64,000 bases of DNA, from NCBI GenBank assembly GCA_026874595.1, contig CM049315.1, positions 67,093,916-67,157,915 of the forward strand, written 5' to 3'. The DNA comes from Sipunculus nudus. Lineage: Eukaryota; Annelida; Sipuncula; Golfingiida; Sipunculidae. The notes beneath the pieces were generated by a model. That model made no database searches. It had not been told where the DNA came from and saw nothing but the letters and a program-made list of their open reading frames with translations. Both the position numbers and the translations under genes were made by a program. Positions 14,828-29,800 of the stretch are shown piece after piece. Position 1 is the stretch's first letter. The number at the start of each line of letters is the position of its first letter.

Positions 14828-17800
14828 AGAATTTTTTTATATATATAAACATAGAAAAACTGTATTTTTATTATTATCTCATAAAACAGTATGTTAATTT
14901 GTAGCATCAAGTTTTCTAAGAAATATAAGTTTAATTTAAAAAAAAAATAATGAAAAGATATTAAGATTTTGTCTCCATCCTCTGTTTTATTTTCCCACTG
15001 CTAACAGTATAATAATTTGATTATATGATCATAACTAACCAGTATTACTTTGTTTTCTAAAAGCTGCTCAGATGAATGAAGAAGGTTTGATTTTCACCAC
15101 TAATCGGTATTATTGAAATAGTTTTTCCCACCTTTGTCTCATTGTACTCAGTTTCATACATTATCCTTTTTCACTAATAGTTTACATCTTTCAAGATAAT
15201 CTTCGATAAAACTAAAGATTATTTATTTATCAGTGATTTAAAGACAATGGACCACAATTTATAATGACAAAAGTACTAATGCTCTAACATGTTGTATGTC
15301 ATCCCAAGGTTTATAGGTAAAATAATATGTATGCTTTTGTTGATAGGAAATAATAATAATAATATATTGAATCATATACACAAATAAGCCGAAAATCAAA
15401 GTCTTAATGCAAAACAAATCAATGCATTTATAACATGAAATTAGTAATAACTCAGCCTAATTCATTTTATGAAAAAATCATAAGTTTAAATATTAAAAAG
15501 AACACTTTATATCTGTAAGATAGAACAAAATTAAATTCCTACATTATCAAACTTTTGTGTTGATTATTTTAAATGTTTTTGTTAAATCCTTATGAATAAT
15601 ACTAACATTAAATAAGGCCAGTCAGTCAAGGTCCAAGTATGTGCACTCCTTAAATGCAAGTATATGTGAACAGTTTTTGAGCCTTACAGAAGCAGATGTT
15701 CAATTCCAAATTATAAAAATTAATGATATCATGAAATTAATATGTATTGATTAATGATATCCTGAGATGATGCTTGTATCATATATAAATGCATGGGCAG
15801 TCTTTAGAACAGACTGAAATGCCTTATATGATTACTGTGTTTGTCTATCAATTACATCCAATGTATTCAGTTGAACAGAACCATCCATCAAGAGTGGCAA
15901 TGCACAGAGATTAGGTTCATGTGAAATTTATATTACTGGCTTTCATGACAAGAGTAAGTAATTACACATATTTTGACAATAATATATTTAGTTTTATACA
16001 AACAAAAATAATCTCCAGTTAATATTATTTTCATGTTAAATTTCAGACATCCAACTTTTTATTTTTTTTTTCAATTAAATTTTCACAATTTAATTTACAA
16101 CATCAGACTTATCATCTTAACCAACCATTTGGGGGGGGGGGGGGGGGGAGAATGTTGTTGACAAATTTTTAGTGGGCTCCCACTTTCATAAATTATCATA
16201 TTGTGCCTTTAACTCTTTCTCATAAGGCAGCATATTGTTGTATATATGAAATTTATATAAATTAATTGTACATTTTGAACTTTGTTCATAATAAAATTAC
16301 AGTTAAGAAATCATTGGTGTAACAACATGCATGTCAGAATGACTGTTCAATAAGTCAAAGGCAATAATAAAAACACAAAATATGAATAACACAGATGGAA
16401 GATATATATAAATATTTCACATGGCAAGCTTACCTTCAGATGATATTTCTGTGTTATTGGGGTGGGTGATTCCTTTAATGTATGATCATTTACACAGCTA
16501 GTCCTGTGTCTCAGACACCAGAGAGAATGCTAGTCCTGTTTACCAAGCTTGCCACACGCACTGTTGTAATGATACAATGGGGTGCACAGTGAGAGTCAGA
16601 ATGGTCCTTGGGGTAAAGTCAACCATATTTGTATCATTGCTTTTGTGATTTCAGCAATTAGAGTGTTAAACTGACAAAATTATAGTAAAATGAGCCCCAT
16701 CATGCGAGCAGCTCCTGGCTGATGGTTTGTTTTTGTTAATTACATCACTACCCTGCCCCTGTACAATTAACGCCCTGACATGCCCCCAGGGGTATCATTC
16801 AGTTAACTGTCAACCAACGATCACAAGATGATCACAGTGGCAGGTGAACCCAAAACAAACTTGAAATTTAATTTTAAATGAATTGGATTGCTGACCCAGA
16901 ATTATCTTATCTAAAACTGTATCCCTGCAAGGGAATCAGTGAAGAAACAGATCCTCTATAAGTGGTGTTGATTCAGTTATAACAACAGAGAAACTGAACA
17001 CAGTACCCTTGCCAGGCTTATACTTTCATTTTGTGCAATTTCTATCTGGTGTGTTGGATATATATATCAGCTGTAAAACTGAAAAGCATATTTATTTTGC
17101 ATAATACCCCCATCTTATTTTGTACTATTTTGAATGCAGTTTTATTTTAAATCCTTTACATAATGATATCTGTTCATTATATTATGTTTTAAATGTATAT
17201 TTGATACAAATTATATCCTTCTGATTTCCACATTTGTGTGTTTGATAAATATTTTCTCATTACTGTTATATTTTCAGGTATTAATATCATAGGAGAGACC
17301 TAAAAACTAAATTTCTTCCCTCCTTTCATCTTATTTTTTTTCTTTACTTCCCTCCTTCTCTCCTTTTTCTTTCCTGAACTCTCTTCCTTCCATCCCTTTT
17401 CTTCTATCTTTCTTCCTTTCTTTCATCTTCTTTTTCCTTTACTTCCCTCCTTTTTAGCTCAGCTGACTGAAAGTCATCGAGATATAGCGATCACTCTTTG
17501 TCCGTCGTCCGCCTGTCTGTCCGTTAACCAGGCATAAATCGTAATTGCAGGACCTAGAATCTTGTAACTTGGGATTCTGAGAGGTCCATGAAAAGTCTCC
17601 ATGGAAACCTGAAATTAGGTCTCTGTTACTTAAATCCTGCGAGCTATGGGGCCCCAAAGTACCCCCCAGAATAGTAAAAAATTTCATACAAAAACTTCAA
17701 TATCTCATTAACTACATCACTGATGGTCATGATTTTTGGCATACATATTGATCATGGAGTGTTCCATCAGTTTCTGCAGACTGGGGGCACCACCTGTATT

Positions 17801-20800
17801 TGTTCAGGTTTATTTTACGAATTTTCCTCTATTTTTGAGACCTTTGAAGATATGAACATCTGTTAACAGGGCACAAATTGTAACAACTGGACCTAGAATC
17901 TTCATTCTTGACACACAGGGAGAGACCCATGAAAAGTCTCCATAGAAACCTGAAATTAGGTCTCTGTTACCAATATCCTTTAAGCTGTATGGCTAAAAAA
18001 TACTCCCCAGAATAATGAAAAATTTGATACAAAAACTGCAGTATCTCAATAACTACAACACTGATGGTCATGATTTTTAGCTCAGCTGACTATAAGTCAT
18101 CTGAGCTATAGTCGTGGTCCATTGTCCGTCGTCCGTCCGTCTGTCCGTCCGTCCGTCCGTCCGTCCGTCCGTCCGTCCGTAGATGTGGCACGTTTTGAAA
18201 CCGTAAGACCTAGGAATCCAAAATTCAGCATAATGTTAGATGTCCCCAAGATCTCCTACCAAGCCAAAAACTGGGTCTTTGCGACTTCATTCCTTTGAAA
18301 AATTAAGGAAAAACCTCAATTTTTTATTAAAAACCTATTTTCACACTTTAGGACTGCCTAATATCAAAACCACTCATCTGTTTTTCCTCATATTTCCTAT
18401 AAATAATCCTCTATATAATTCCTATGTACATGCCAGAAATTAGGTCTGTATTATTTAATTTAAAAAAGTTATGGGCCCAAACATAATGCATTTTTTAAAT
18501 AATCAGGAAAGAAATTTTATCACTTAACACAAAACTTGTTAAAGCTAAGCACTTTTTTTCCAGTAATATTACTTTTATTAATCAAAATTAAATTGTATAC
18601 CCAAAATTAGATCAAAATCTTTTAAATTTTTTAAAATATTAGCAAAAATAAAAAATTGGTACCTTAAATTTTGCCCAACTTTGACCATGGCACGTTTTTT
18701 TGCTGTAACTGCTGTGGATTTAATTTTCACAGCATGTTTTTGTTAGCATTTCAACTGTTAACACCAAAAATTTGAAACCAGTTGATCAAAAACTGTAGAT
18801 TTTATTCAAGTTTTCAAGCACCATGTCACATATTGCTAGTGTTATGCAGTTTGCTAGAGCTCAGCTCCCGAGCTTCAGCTCTAAGTTCCTTAAATTTGGC
18901 ATACAGTTAGATTTCTCCAAAATCCCCTACCATGCCAAGAATTTGGTCACTAGGACTTAATTCCTTCAAGATATCAATGAAAAACTTAATTTTTCCATTA
19001 AAAACCCAATGTTACACTTTAAGACTGCCTAATATCAAAACCACTGATCTGACTTTGATCATATATAATATACATATTTTTCTATACATTCACTATGCAC
19101 ATGCCAGAAATGATGTCAGTATTGTGTATTTTTTTTAAGTTATGGGCCCAAACATAATGCACTTTGTAAAAAATCAAGAAATATATTTACTCCCTTAACA
19201 AGGGCATTGCTGAAGCTAGAGATTTTTTTTGTCAGGGATGTAACATTATTTAATCAAGATTCAATTGTATACCCAAAATTAGTTCTGAATTTTTCAAATT
19301 TTATAAGTTATTAGTATAAATATAAAATTAGTACCTTAAATTTTGCCCAACTGTGACCATGGCACGTTTGTTTCCCGTGAGCACTGTTGATATAATTTTC
19401 ATATCTTGCACACATAAGGATTTCAGCTTTTTAGTTTAGAAAGCTGAAAGAAATTTGCCAAATATTGTAGCTTTTATTAATGTTTTTTATGAGACCCTGT
19501 CAGACTTTGGCTCTCTCAAGCCCCTCTTGAGTCGCCTGTATGTTGACCTTGTTGACCTTTCATCAAATTATGCACGCTTGAGGGGAGAATCCAGGCAGCT
19601 GATGGCCAGCCACAGTTGATCCAGGTGTTCAACCAAACTCATCTAGTAGTTTTAACCAACAACATAACAATAAACAATAAATTAATAAATTTTTATTGGT
19701 TTTTAATAACAAATTAAAGAAAAATAGAAAAGGAATTTGTTAGTTTATAATAACAGGAAATTAACTTGCAGTTACTGATGATATAAGAATCTTGTATCGA
19801 TGGGTAGAATGTCACATATTCCAAATAACACCATGCAGTCACCTATGGCATTTTTCAGTTCATTTTTAATGATAAAGAAGTAAATCATATTATTCATTAC
19901 TAATCATTAAGGATTATATGAAGGAAATTAATGATAGACAAAGATGCAGTTGATAATATTAATCTAGATTCCTACTGTGTCTAGTGTGTACATTGATGTG
20001 AAATTAGTCCAAAATGAATTTTTTACAGTTATATTTTAATATAAATAAAAGCCATAAAACCAGGTACTTATGATCATTATTTAAATGTGTGAATTTTGTA
20101 TATTCTGGATTCTCAACATCATTGTTTGGTGAAAACTGAATAAATACCAGACGTGGTGCGAATACTTTGTAATTGTATTTAAATACGAATATGATTATGT
20201 ACTCCATTATAAAATTTCTTGCATAAAGAATGGGAATTCAGGTAAAAATGAAAGTATATGAATACTCGTGCAAATACTTTCAAAATGTATTCATGAATGC
20301 ATTCATGAATATATTCTTTAATATTATTTTAATAATCATATCAGTTATATTTCATTTTAAAAAATCATATGATTCTCTTATTATTTTTAATAAAAATTAT
20401 ATTTGGGACAATATTTGTAATTTTTTTAATAAATAGTTAAACTCTTATATTATATGTTCTGCTTATAAGTTATATGGCCAAGTCAAAATCTGTGTGACAG
20501 TAGTACTCCATTTGTTAATAAAATAAATGAAATCAATCCTCTTCCCTGTCTCCAAAGGTACTATCAAAATCATACATAAGCTAAACAACAACAACTCATA
20601 ATACAGCTTATATTTTTTACCACACAAAACCAGCATGTGCCTCATTTCTAAATAATATTTTTTTATTATATATAACAGCTGAGCGTCGTGACCCATAGGT
20701 CCCTTGTTGGTATACATATTGATCATGAGGTGTTCCATCAGGTTCTGCAGACTGGGTGCGCCACCTGTATTTTTTCCAAAGTTTTACCAATTTTTTTCTC

Positions 20801-23800
20801 TATTTTTGAGACCTTTAAAGATGTGGTTATCTGTCAACAGGGTACAAATCGTAACAACTGGACCTAGAATCTTCATTCTTGTCATGCAAGGAGGCCCATG
20901 AAAAGTGTCTGGGGAAACCTGAAATTAGGTCTCTGTTTCCCATATCCTTCAAGCTTTAGGACTCCGAAGTATCCCTCCGAATAATGGAAAATTTGATACA
21001 AAAGCTGAAGTATCTGAACAACTAATGCAGAGATCACCATGATTCTTTGCATGGATATTGATTTATGAAGTGTTTCATCTGTTTCTACAGACTGGTGGTG
21101 CCACCTATATTTTATTCAATTTATCCAATTTTTTTCTCTATTTTTGAGACCTTTAAAGATGTGGTTATCTGTCAACAGGGTACAAATCGTAACAACTGGA
21201 CCTAGAATCTTCATTCTTGTCATGCAAGGAGGCCCATGAAAAGTGTCTGGGGAAACCTGAAATTAGGTCTCTGTTACCCATATCCTTCAAGCTATAGTAT
21301 CTGAACAACTTATGCAGAGACCAGCATGATTCTTTGCATAGATATTGATCATTAAGTGTTTTTATTGTATCGCCAAACATAGTCTGGAGATACTATGGTT
21401 TAGGCACGGTTGCGCGGCCGCCGCCGCCGCCGAGATTTCTTTTGGACACAATAACTCAAAAAATATTTCAAGGATCTTTTTCAAACTTGACACATTTATA
21501 GATATAGGTGAGAGGACGAAGCCTATTTAAAATGGGGTCATGACCTCAACTAGGAGAGTGACCTTGACCTTGAATAGATTCATTTTTGGGGAAAATCACA
21601 CAAATTCTTAAATATCTCAAGAAATCTTTCATGGATTTATCCAAAAATCAAGTTGGACAAAGATCTTGGATAGTGATGTCATGTACCGGAAACTGGTGGT
21701 GCCACCTAGTATCCTTTTCTTGTTTTTGTGCCGTTTAATACCCCCATCATTGCTACTTGACAGTACTTTTAGCATCACAAGTCAAAAACTGATTGACAGA
21801 TTCTTTAATATTATGCATGTACATAGGTATGGGTTATGGGATGATGTATATTAAAATTGGGGTCATGACCTTTCCTTTGAGAGTGGCTTTGACCTTGAAT
21901 ATTACCATATATGGTGAAAATCATAAAATCATGAATATCTTAAAAAGGGATGCATGGATTGGTCCAAAAATCAAGTTGACGGAAGATCTTGGATAGTTTT
22001 GTCTTTTGCAGAAGATAGGTGGCGCCACCTGTTGTCCTTTTTTTGTTTTTTGCGCCTTTGAATACCCCATCATTGCCACTTGACAGTATATACTGTGAGC
22101 ATTATAAGTCAAACAGTAATGGACAGATTTCTTTCATGTTATGCATGTATATAGATATGGTTTATGGAATGAGGTATATTTAATTTTAAATTTAATTTAA
22201 AAATTTAATTTAATTAAAATTTTTTTTTTTTAATTTAATTTTTTTTTTTCAAATGTTGGATATTTTGGAATGCAGTTTTGGGGTCATGACCGTGACTATG
22301 AGAGTTACTCTATATTATTCTCAAACAAGTTACTCCAAACATACATATACAACTCAATACATCATTAAATATATACTTCTATTTATACATAACCTTTTAC
22401 ATAACAATTGCCTTCACTTTAAATATTCCTATATTTTGTACAAATGTTTCTCACATTCATTGCTAAAATACAAATACATCACATTATATCAACAAAATAC
22501 CACAAAACCTCATTTGTCTGGCGATACTATGGCACCAGCGGTGCCAAGAAATGTCTAGTTAGTTTCTGCAGACTGGTGGAGACACCTGTATTTTTCGATT
22601 TTTTACAAATTTTTTTCTACTATACTTTTGACCGGGTTCCACCTCTGCCGCCGTGGCCGCGTTCATTAAAATCCTATTTTCACACTTCAGGACTGCCTTA
22701 TATCAAAACCACTCATCTGTTTTTCCTCATATTTACCATAAATATTCTTCTATATAGTTCCTATGTACATGCCAGAAATTAAGTCTGTTAAGTATAAATT
22801 CTTTAAGTTATGGGCCCAAACATAATGGACTTTGTAAAAAATCAGGAAAAATATTTACTCACTTAACATGAAAAATTTTGAAACTAGAGTCTATTTTCCC
22901 AAGTATATAACTATGCTTAATTAAGATTCAATTGTTTACCCAAAATTAGATCTGAATTTTGTAAATTTTTTAAGTAATTAGCATAAAAATAAAATCAGTA
23001 CCTTAAATTTTGCCCAACTTTGACCATGGCACGTTTTTTTTCTGAAAGTACCATTGATTTAATTTTCACAGCATGTAAACATAAATATTTAATTTGTTTA
23101 AATCTGAAATTTGGAAGTAAAAGCTTGAAAATTAAGCTAGTTATTGATTTTTTTCTTGAGGCTCTATTGTAGTCATTTGCTTTGATTACAGATTACAGAT
23201 GCAGGGTCCCACTCCAGGTCACTGGAACTCAGCAATGCCAGGGTTTCTGATTTGTTACAGTCACTGGGGGAGATCCCCTGCTGTGACAGGTGTACAGTTA
23301 TTCTCATATCACCACCCCAATCACCCCCCCCCCACCCCCTCCCCCCCCCCCCCTCAACCCAACCCACCAAGTGTTCACTGTATCTCCTTAATTGTAATGC
23401 TGTTTCCACTCTGATATGCAAAAACTTTCCTTGAAAAAGTAATTCAAGGTGTCATCCAGAAGATGCAATGTTGTGTAATGTACCATTTTTAAAGAATCAT
23501 TTTTCTTTTAAATGATTTTACCAATCATAATGGAACCCATCAGTGTGCTTAAATTATGATAAAATATGAAGCACATTATGGATAAATAAAGACACAATTA
23601 AAAATTGAGAAGTCTAAATCAAGTATTTTTTTAGATATTTATTGTTTTGCAGATTTAAAAGATATTTTTGTGGTAAAAAATAAATAAACATTTGTATGCA
23701 TGATATGGTGTTATCTGACAAGATTGGATTTATGATGATGCAATTGAGAATTGTGAATCAACTTTTATATTCAGATATATATGTTATATTGAAAATGTAT

Positions 23801-26800
23801 AGAAATATAAACTTAAATTAAAAAAAAAATTAATGTGATAAAAAAATGAGGATTTATTACAAACATTTGTTCATTATTTTCCTGCATCAGCAGAATTTGA
23901 GATAGGCTTTGTTTGCCATGTTTTATGTTGTTAATTAGTTATATTTCAACTGTATACATTTCATAAAAAAAACATATATTTAATAATATATATTATACAA
24001 AAAAAAAGATTCGATTGAACAAATGTGTAAACTACTGAAAAGTCAACAGTTAATCGAAAAGCCAACTAATGATCATGGTAATTGTACAGATCATTTGTTC
24101 ACAAACTGCTCACATGCTTCAGTTTCAACATTAGGAAACACATGGTCAGGTCACAAAATATTATTTGCAACAATTTCTTGCTCATCAATACAAACCAATC
24201 ATATAAACCAACCATGGCCTTTATTACCTCTTCCTCTTACACTTTCCATTTGATATTATTTTAGATTTTTACCTTCAAGGTTAACGTCAGCTGAGCACAG
24301 TGACTCAAGCACCATGTAACATATTGTTTACATCAAGCTAGTGTTATGCAGTTTGCAAGAGCTCAGCTCCCCAGCTTCAGCTCTAAGTTCCTTAAATTCG
24401 GCATACAGTTAGATGTCTCAAAAATCCCCTACCATGCCAAGAATTTGGTCACTAGGACTTAATACCTTCGAGATATTAATGAAAAACTTCATTTTTCCAT
24501 TAAAAACCCATTGTTACACTTCAAGACTGCCAAATATCAAAACCACTGATCTGACTTTAATCATAAATAATATACATATTTTTCAATCTCTATGCACATG
24601 CCAGAATGATGTCAGTATTGCGTAATTGTTTTAAGTTATGGGCCCAAACATAATGCACTTTGTAAAAAATCAAGAAATATATTTACTCCCTTAACAAGGG
24701 CATTGCTGAAGCTAGAGATTTTTTTGTCAGGGATGTAACATTATTTAATCAAGATTCAATTGAATACCCAAAATTAGTTCTTAATTTTTCAAATTTTATA
24801 AGTTATTAGTATAAATATTAAATTAGTACCTTAAATTTTGCCCAACTGTGACCATTGCACGTTTGTTTCACGTGAGCACTGTTGATATAATTTTCATATC
24901 ATGCACACATAAGGATTTCAGCTTAGAAAGCTGAAAGAAATTGGCCAAAAATTGTAGCTTTTATTAATGTTTTTTATGAGACCCTGTCAGACTTTGGCTC
25001 TCTCCAGCCCCTCTTGAATCACCTGTATTATGCATGCTTGAGGCGAGGCATACATGGAATCCAGGCAGCTTATGGCCAGCCACAGTTGATCCAGGTGTCC
25101 AACCCAACTCATCTAGTAGTTTTAACAAACAACATAACAATAAACAATAAATTAATAAATTTTTATTGGTTTTTAATAACAAATTAAAGAAAAATAGAAA
25201 AGGAATTTGTTAGTTTATAATAACAGGAAATTAACTTGCAGTTACTGATGATACAAGAATCTTGTATGGATGGGTAGAATGTCACGTATTCCAAATAACA
25301 CCATGCAGTCACCTATGGCATTTTTCAGTTCAATTTTAATGATAAAGAAGTAAATCATATTATTCATTACTAATCATTAGGGATCATATGAAGGAAATTT
25401 ATGATAGACAAAGATGCAGTTGATAATATTAATCTAGATTCCTACTGTGTCTAGTGTGTACATTGATGTGAAATAAGTCCAAAATGAATTTTTTACAGTT
25501 ATTTTTAATATAAATAAAAGCCATAAAACCAGGTACTTATGATCATTATTTAAATGTGTGAATTTTGTATATTCTGGATTCTCAACATCATTGTTTGGTG
25601 AAAACTGAATAAATACCAGACATGGTGCGAATATTTGTAATTGTATTTAAATACGAATATGATTATGTACTCCATTATAAAATTTCTTGCATAAAGAATG
25701 GGAATTCAGGTAAAAATGAAAGTATATGAATACTCGTGCAAATACTTTCAAAATGTATTCATGAATGCATTCATGAATATATTCTTTAATATTATTTTAA
25801 TAATCATTTCAGTTATATTTCATTTTACAAAATCATATGATTCTCTTATTATTTTTAATGAAAATTATATTTGGGACAATATTTGTATTTTTTTTTAATA
25901 AATAGTTAAACTCATATTATATGTTCTGCTTATAAGTTATTTGGCCAAGTCAAATCTGTGTGACAATAGTACTCCATTTGTTAATAAAATAAATGAAATC
26001 AATGCTCTTCCCTGTCTCCAAAGGAACTATCAAAATCATACATAAGCTAAACAACAACAACTCATAATACAGCTTATATTTATTACCACACAAAACCAGC
26101 ATGTACCTCATTTCTAAATAATATTTTTTTATCATATATAACAGCTGAGCGTCGTGACCCATAGGTCCCTTGTTTCAAACTTACACCAATTATCGGGTCA
26201 CATGTGATCTGGTGCCTAACCAATTTGCATTGACCTCTGACCTTTCCTCTCTGCCCAGCGTCCTTTTGTGCGCCTGTTCCCACACATAAACCCTCCTATC
26301 TTGGGAACCGTTTGACCGATCAGGAAAAATGTTTTATACAAATGTAGCCCTTGGATAGCTTTATAACATACACAAAAATGCAACCATGTTTGCCCAGTGT
26401 CCATCTGTTCATCTGCCTTGGGTTAAAATCACTTATCTCTGCAGTGAATTGACTAATTCACATGAAATTCGTCATGCCTATACAATATCTGCCTAAAATT
26501 TTGCAGTTTTATACATCCTGGACAGCTTTCTTGATTTTATGACAGGTGGCGCCACCTACATTCTAGTTTACACTGCAGACATCCAAGCTCATATGCAACA
26601 CACCTCACTATTTCCCCTTGCCACTCAATCCATGCCTCACTTCACCCATTCCACTCTGATTTTGGCGGATACATGTAGTCGCTTGTCGACTACCTGTATT
26701 CTAGTTTTTAAAGTTTACGCACTTTTTAGCTCAGCTGACAATAAGTCATCTGAGCTATAGTCGTGGTCCATTGTCCATCGTCTGTCTGTCTGTCCGGATG

Positions 26801-29800
26801 TCCATCCGTAAGACTGGCACGTTTCGACACCATTGGCCCCAAGAATCTGAAATTTGCCATACAGTTACATGTCCCAAAAATCTCCGACCATGCCGAAAAT
26901 TGGGTCAATAGGACTTTGTTCCTTCGAGATATTAAGGAAAAACCTCAATTTTTTATTAGAAATCTATTTTCACACTTCAGGACTGCCTAATATCAAAACT
27001 ACTCATAATGGACTTTGTAAAAATATCAGGAAAGATATTTGGTCACTTAAGACCAAAATTGTTAAAGGTAGGGACTTTTTTTCAGTAATACAACTTTAAT
27101 TGATCAAAATTTAATTGTATACCAAAAATTAGATCAAAATCTGTTAATTTTTTTTTAAATATTGGCAAAAATATAAAATTGGTACCTTAAATTTTGCCCA
27201 AGTTTGACCATGGCACGTTTTTTTCCTTTAAGTACTGTGGATTTAATTTTTCACAGCATGTTTTTGTTATCATTTTGTCTGTTAACACCAAACATTTGAA
27301 ACCAGTTGATCAGAAACTGTGGATTTTATTCAAGTTTTCAAGCACCATGTCAGATCAAGTTTACATCAAGCTAGTGTTGTGCAGTTTGCTAGAGCTCAGC
27401 TCCCCAGCTTCAGCTCTAAGATCCTTAAATTTAGCATACAGTTAGATGTCTCCAAAATCCCCTACCATGCCAAGAATTTTATCACTAGGACTTAATTCCT
27501 TCGAATTATTAATGAAAAAACTTTATTTTTTTATAGTTACACTGAAAGACTGCCTAATATCAAAACCAATGATCTGACTTTGATCATATATAATATACAT
27601 ATTTACTATACATTCGCTATGCACATGCCAGAAATGATGTCAGTATTGCGTAATTGTTTTAACTTATTGGCCCAAACAAAATGCACTTTTTAAAAAAATC
27701 AAGAAATATATTTACTCCCTTAACAAGAGGATTGCTGAAGCTAGAGATTTTTTGTCAGGGATGTAACATTATTTAATTAAGATTCAATTGAATTCCAAAA
27801 ATTAGATCTGAATTTTTCAAATTTTATAAGTTATTAGTATAAATATAAAATTAGTACCTTAAATTTTGCTCAATTTGACCATGGCATGTTTGTTTCCTGA
27901 GAGCACTGTTGATATAATTTTCATATCATGCACACATAAGGATTCATCTTTGTAGTTTAGAAAGCTGAAAGAAATTGGCCAAATATTGTAGCTTTTATTA
28001 ATGTTTATATGAGACAATGTCAGACCCAGGCTTAATCCAGCCCCTCTTCAGTCACCTGTATGTTGACCTAGTTGACCTTTCATCAGATTATGCATGCTTG
28101 AGCGAAGCATACACTGGGGCAGCTAGGCAGCTAATGCCCAGCCACAGTTGTTCCAGGTGTCCAACCCAACTCATCTAGTAGTTTTATTGAAGAACAACAT
28201 AACAATTAACAATATATTAATAATTTTGTATTGTTATTTTATAACAAATTATAGAAAAAATTAATAGAAAAGGAATTTGTTAGTTGATGAGTAACAGAAA
28301 ATTAACTTGCAGTTACTTATGATTAAAGAATCTTGTATGGATGGATAGAATGTCAATGTCAATGTTATTCGTAATAACACCATGCAGTCACCTATGGTAT
28401 TTTTCAGTGAAATTTTAATGATAAAAAAAAAATCATATTATTCATTTCTAATCATTAGGGATCATATGAAGGAAATTAATGATAGACAAAGATGCAGTTG
28501 ATAATATTAATCTAGATTCCTACTGTGTCTAGTGTGTAGATTGATGTGAAAGTAGTCCAAAGAGAATATATTATTCATTTTTTTTAAATATAAATAAAAG
28601 CCATAAAACTAGGTACTTATGATCATTATTTAAATTTGTGAATTTTGTATATTCTGGATTCTCAACATCTTTGTTTGGCTAAAACTGAATAAATACCAGA
28701 CATGGTGCGAATGCTTTGCAAATGTATTTGAATACGAATATAAATATGTATTGCATTAAAAAATTTTATTGCATAAGAATGGGAATTCAGGTAAAAATGA
28801 AAGTATTTGAATACCAGTGCAGATACTTTCCAAATGTATTCATGAATGCATTCATGAATATATTCTAAAATATTATTTCAATAATCATTTCAGTTATATT
28901 TTATTTTAAATAATCATATGATTTTCTTATTATTTTTTTTAATAAAAATTATATTGGCACAATATTTGTTATTAAATTTTAATAAATAGTTAAACTCTTT
29001 TATAATATGTGCTGCTTATAAGTTACCGTAATGTCTACATCAGTTTGTATCCTTCATTAGTTCGCACACTATAAATTTCCTGAATCATATTTTTCTATAT
29101 TACATATATGAATTCGTACACCAACATACTGTGCCGATATTAGCTATTGCCGATGACTACCGGCGGTCCGTATGAACAGTAATTGTAGCTATGATTAAAA
29201 CGGCTTTGCATGCGGAGATGAATCAAATGTCTACGATGTTCACCTGATAACAACACATCTTTTTGTCTTAGTGCATGGCAGTAACATGATAATTTATCGG
29301 AACAATTTTATCAGATTTGCGACTTCATGTATGTAAACAGGAAAAACTGTCGCTTAACTGATACCGATGGGCCATCTTTGCTTCAGACTTGTTACAACAT
29401 GAATGTGATTTGAACAGTAGAATTTGAGGTAAAAAATGCGTTTTAATTGATAATATTTTGTTGACTTAATAATAGAATAAGGAGGATTTGTAAGTGGGAC
29501 AAAAATCACATTAGCTGATGATCATATACTAGTAATCCACTTGGTACAAACCTTGCACGGACCACTGATCACAGGCATGACCTGGTGCTACAAGACATCA
29601 AAGGTTAAATAGAGATCGTCAGAGTGCTTTGAACCGCAGCTACAAAGGATATACCGCTGTCTTTAAGAGTTTTTATTTGATAAATCCCGGTAATGTCCGT
29701 GAAATAATTTATTTTTCTTTCCCGCTGTATAAAACCTATTAGAATCTCCCAAATAAAAACTTCCTCGTGATTCATTGGATACTGTGGCCATTTGGTTAGA

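Noticed and set aside
14365-16816. Two direct repeats as LTRs of a retrotransposon
   Set aside because: No TG...CA ends, no target duplication, no primer site or gag/pol frame between them.
23199-23434. Pro-rich frames near 23.3 kb
   Set aside because: Produced by a C-rich run within the interruption of HLE copy C2.
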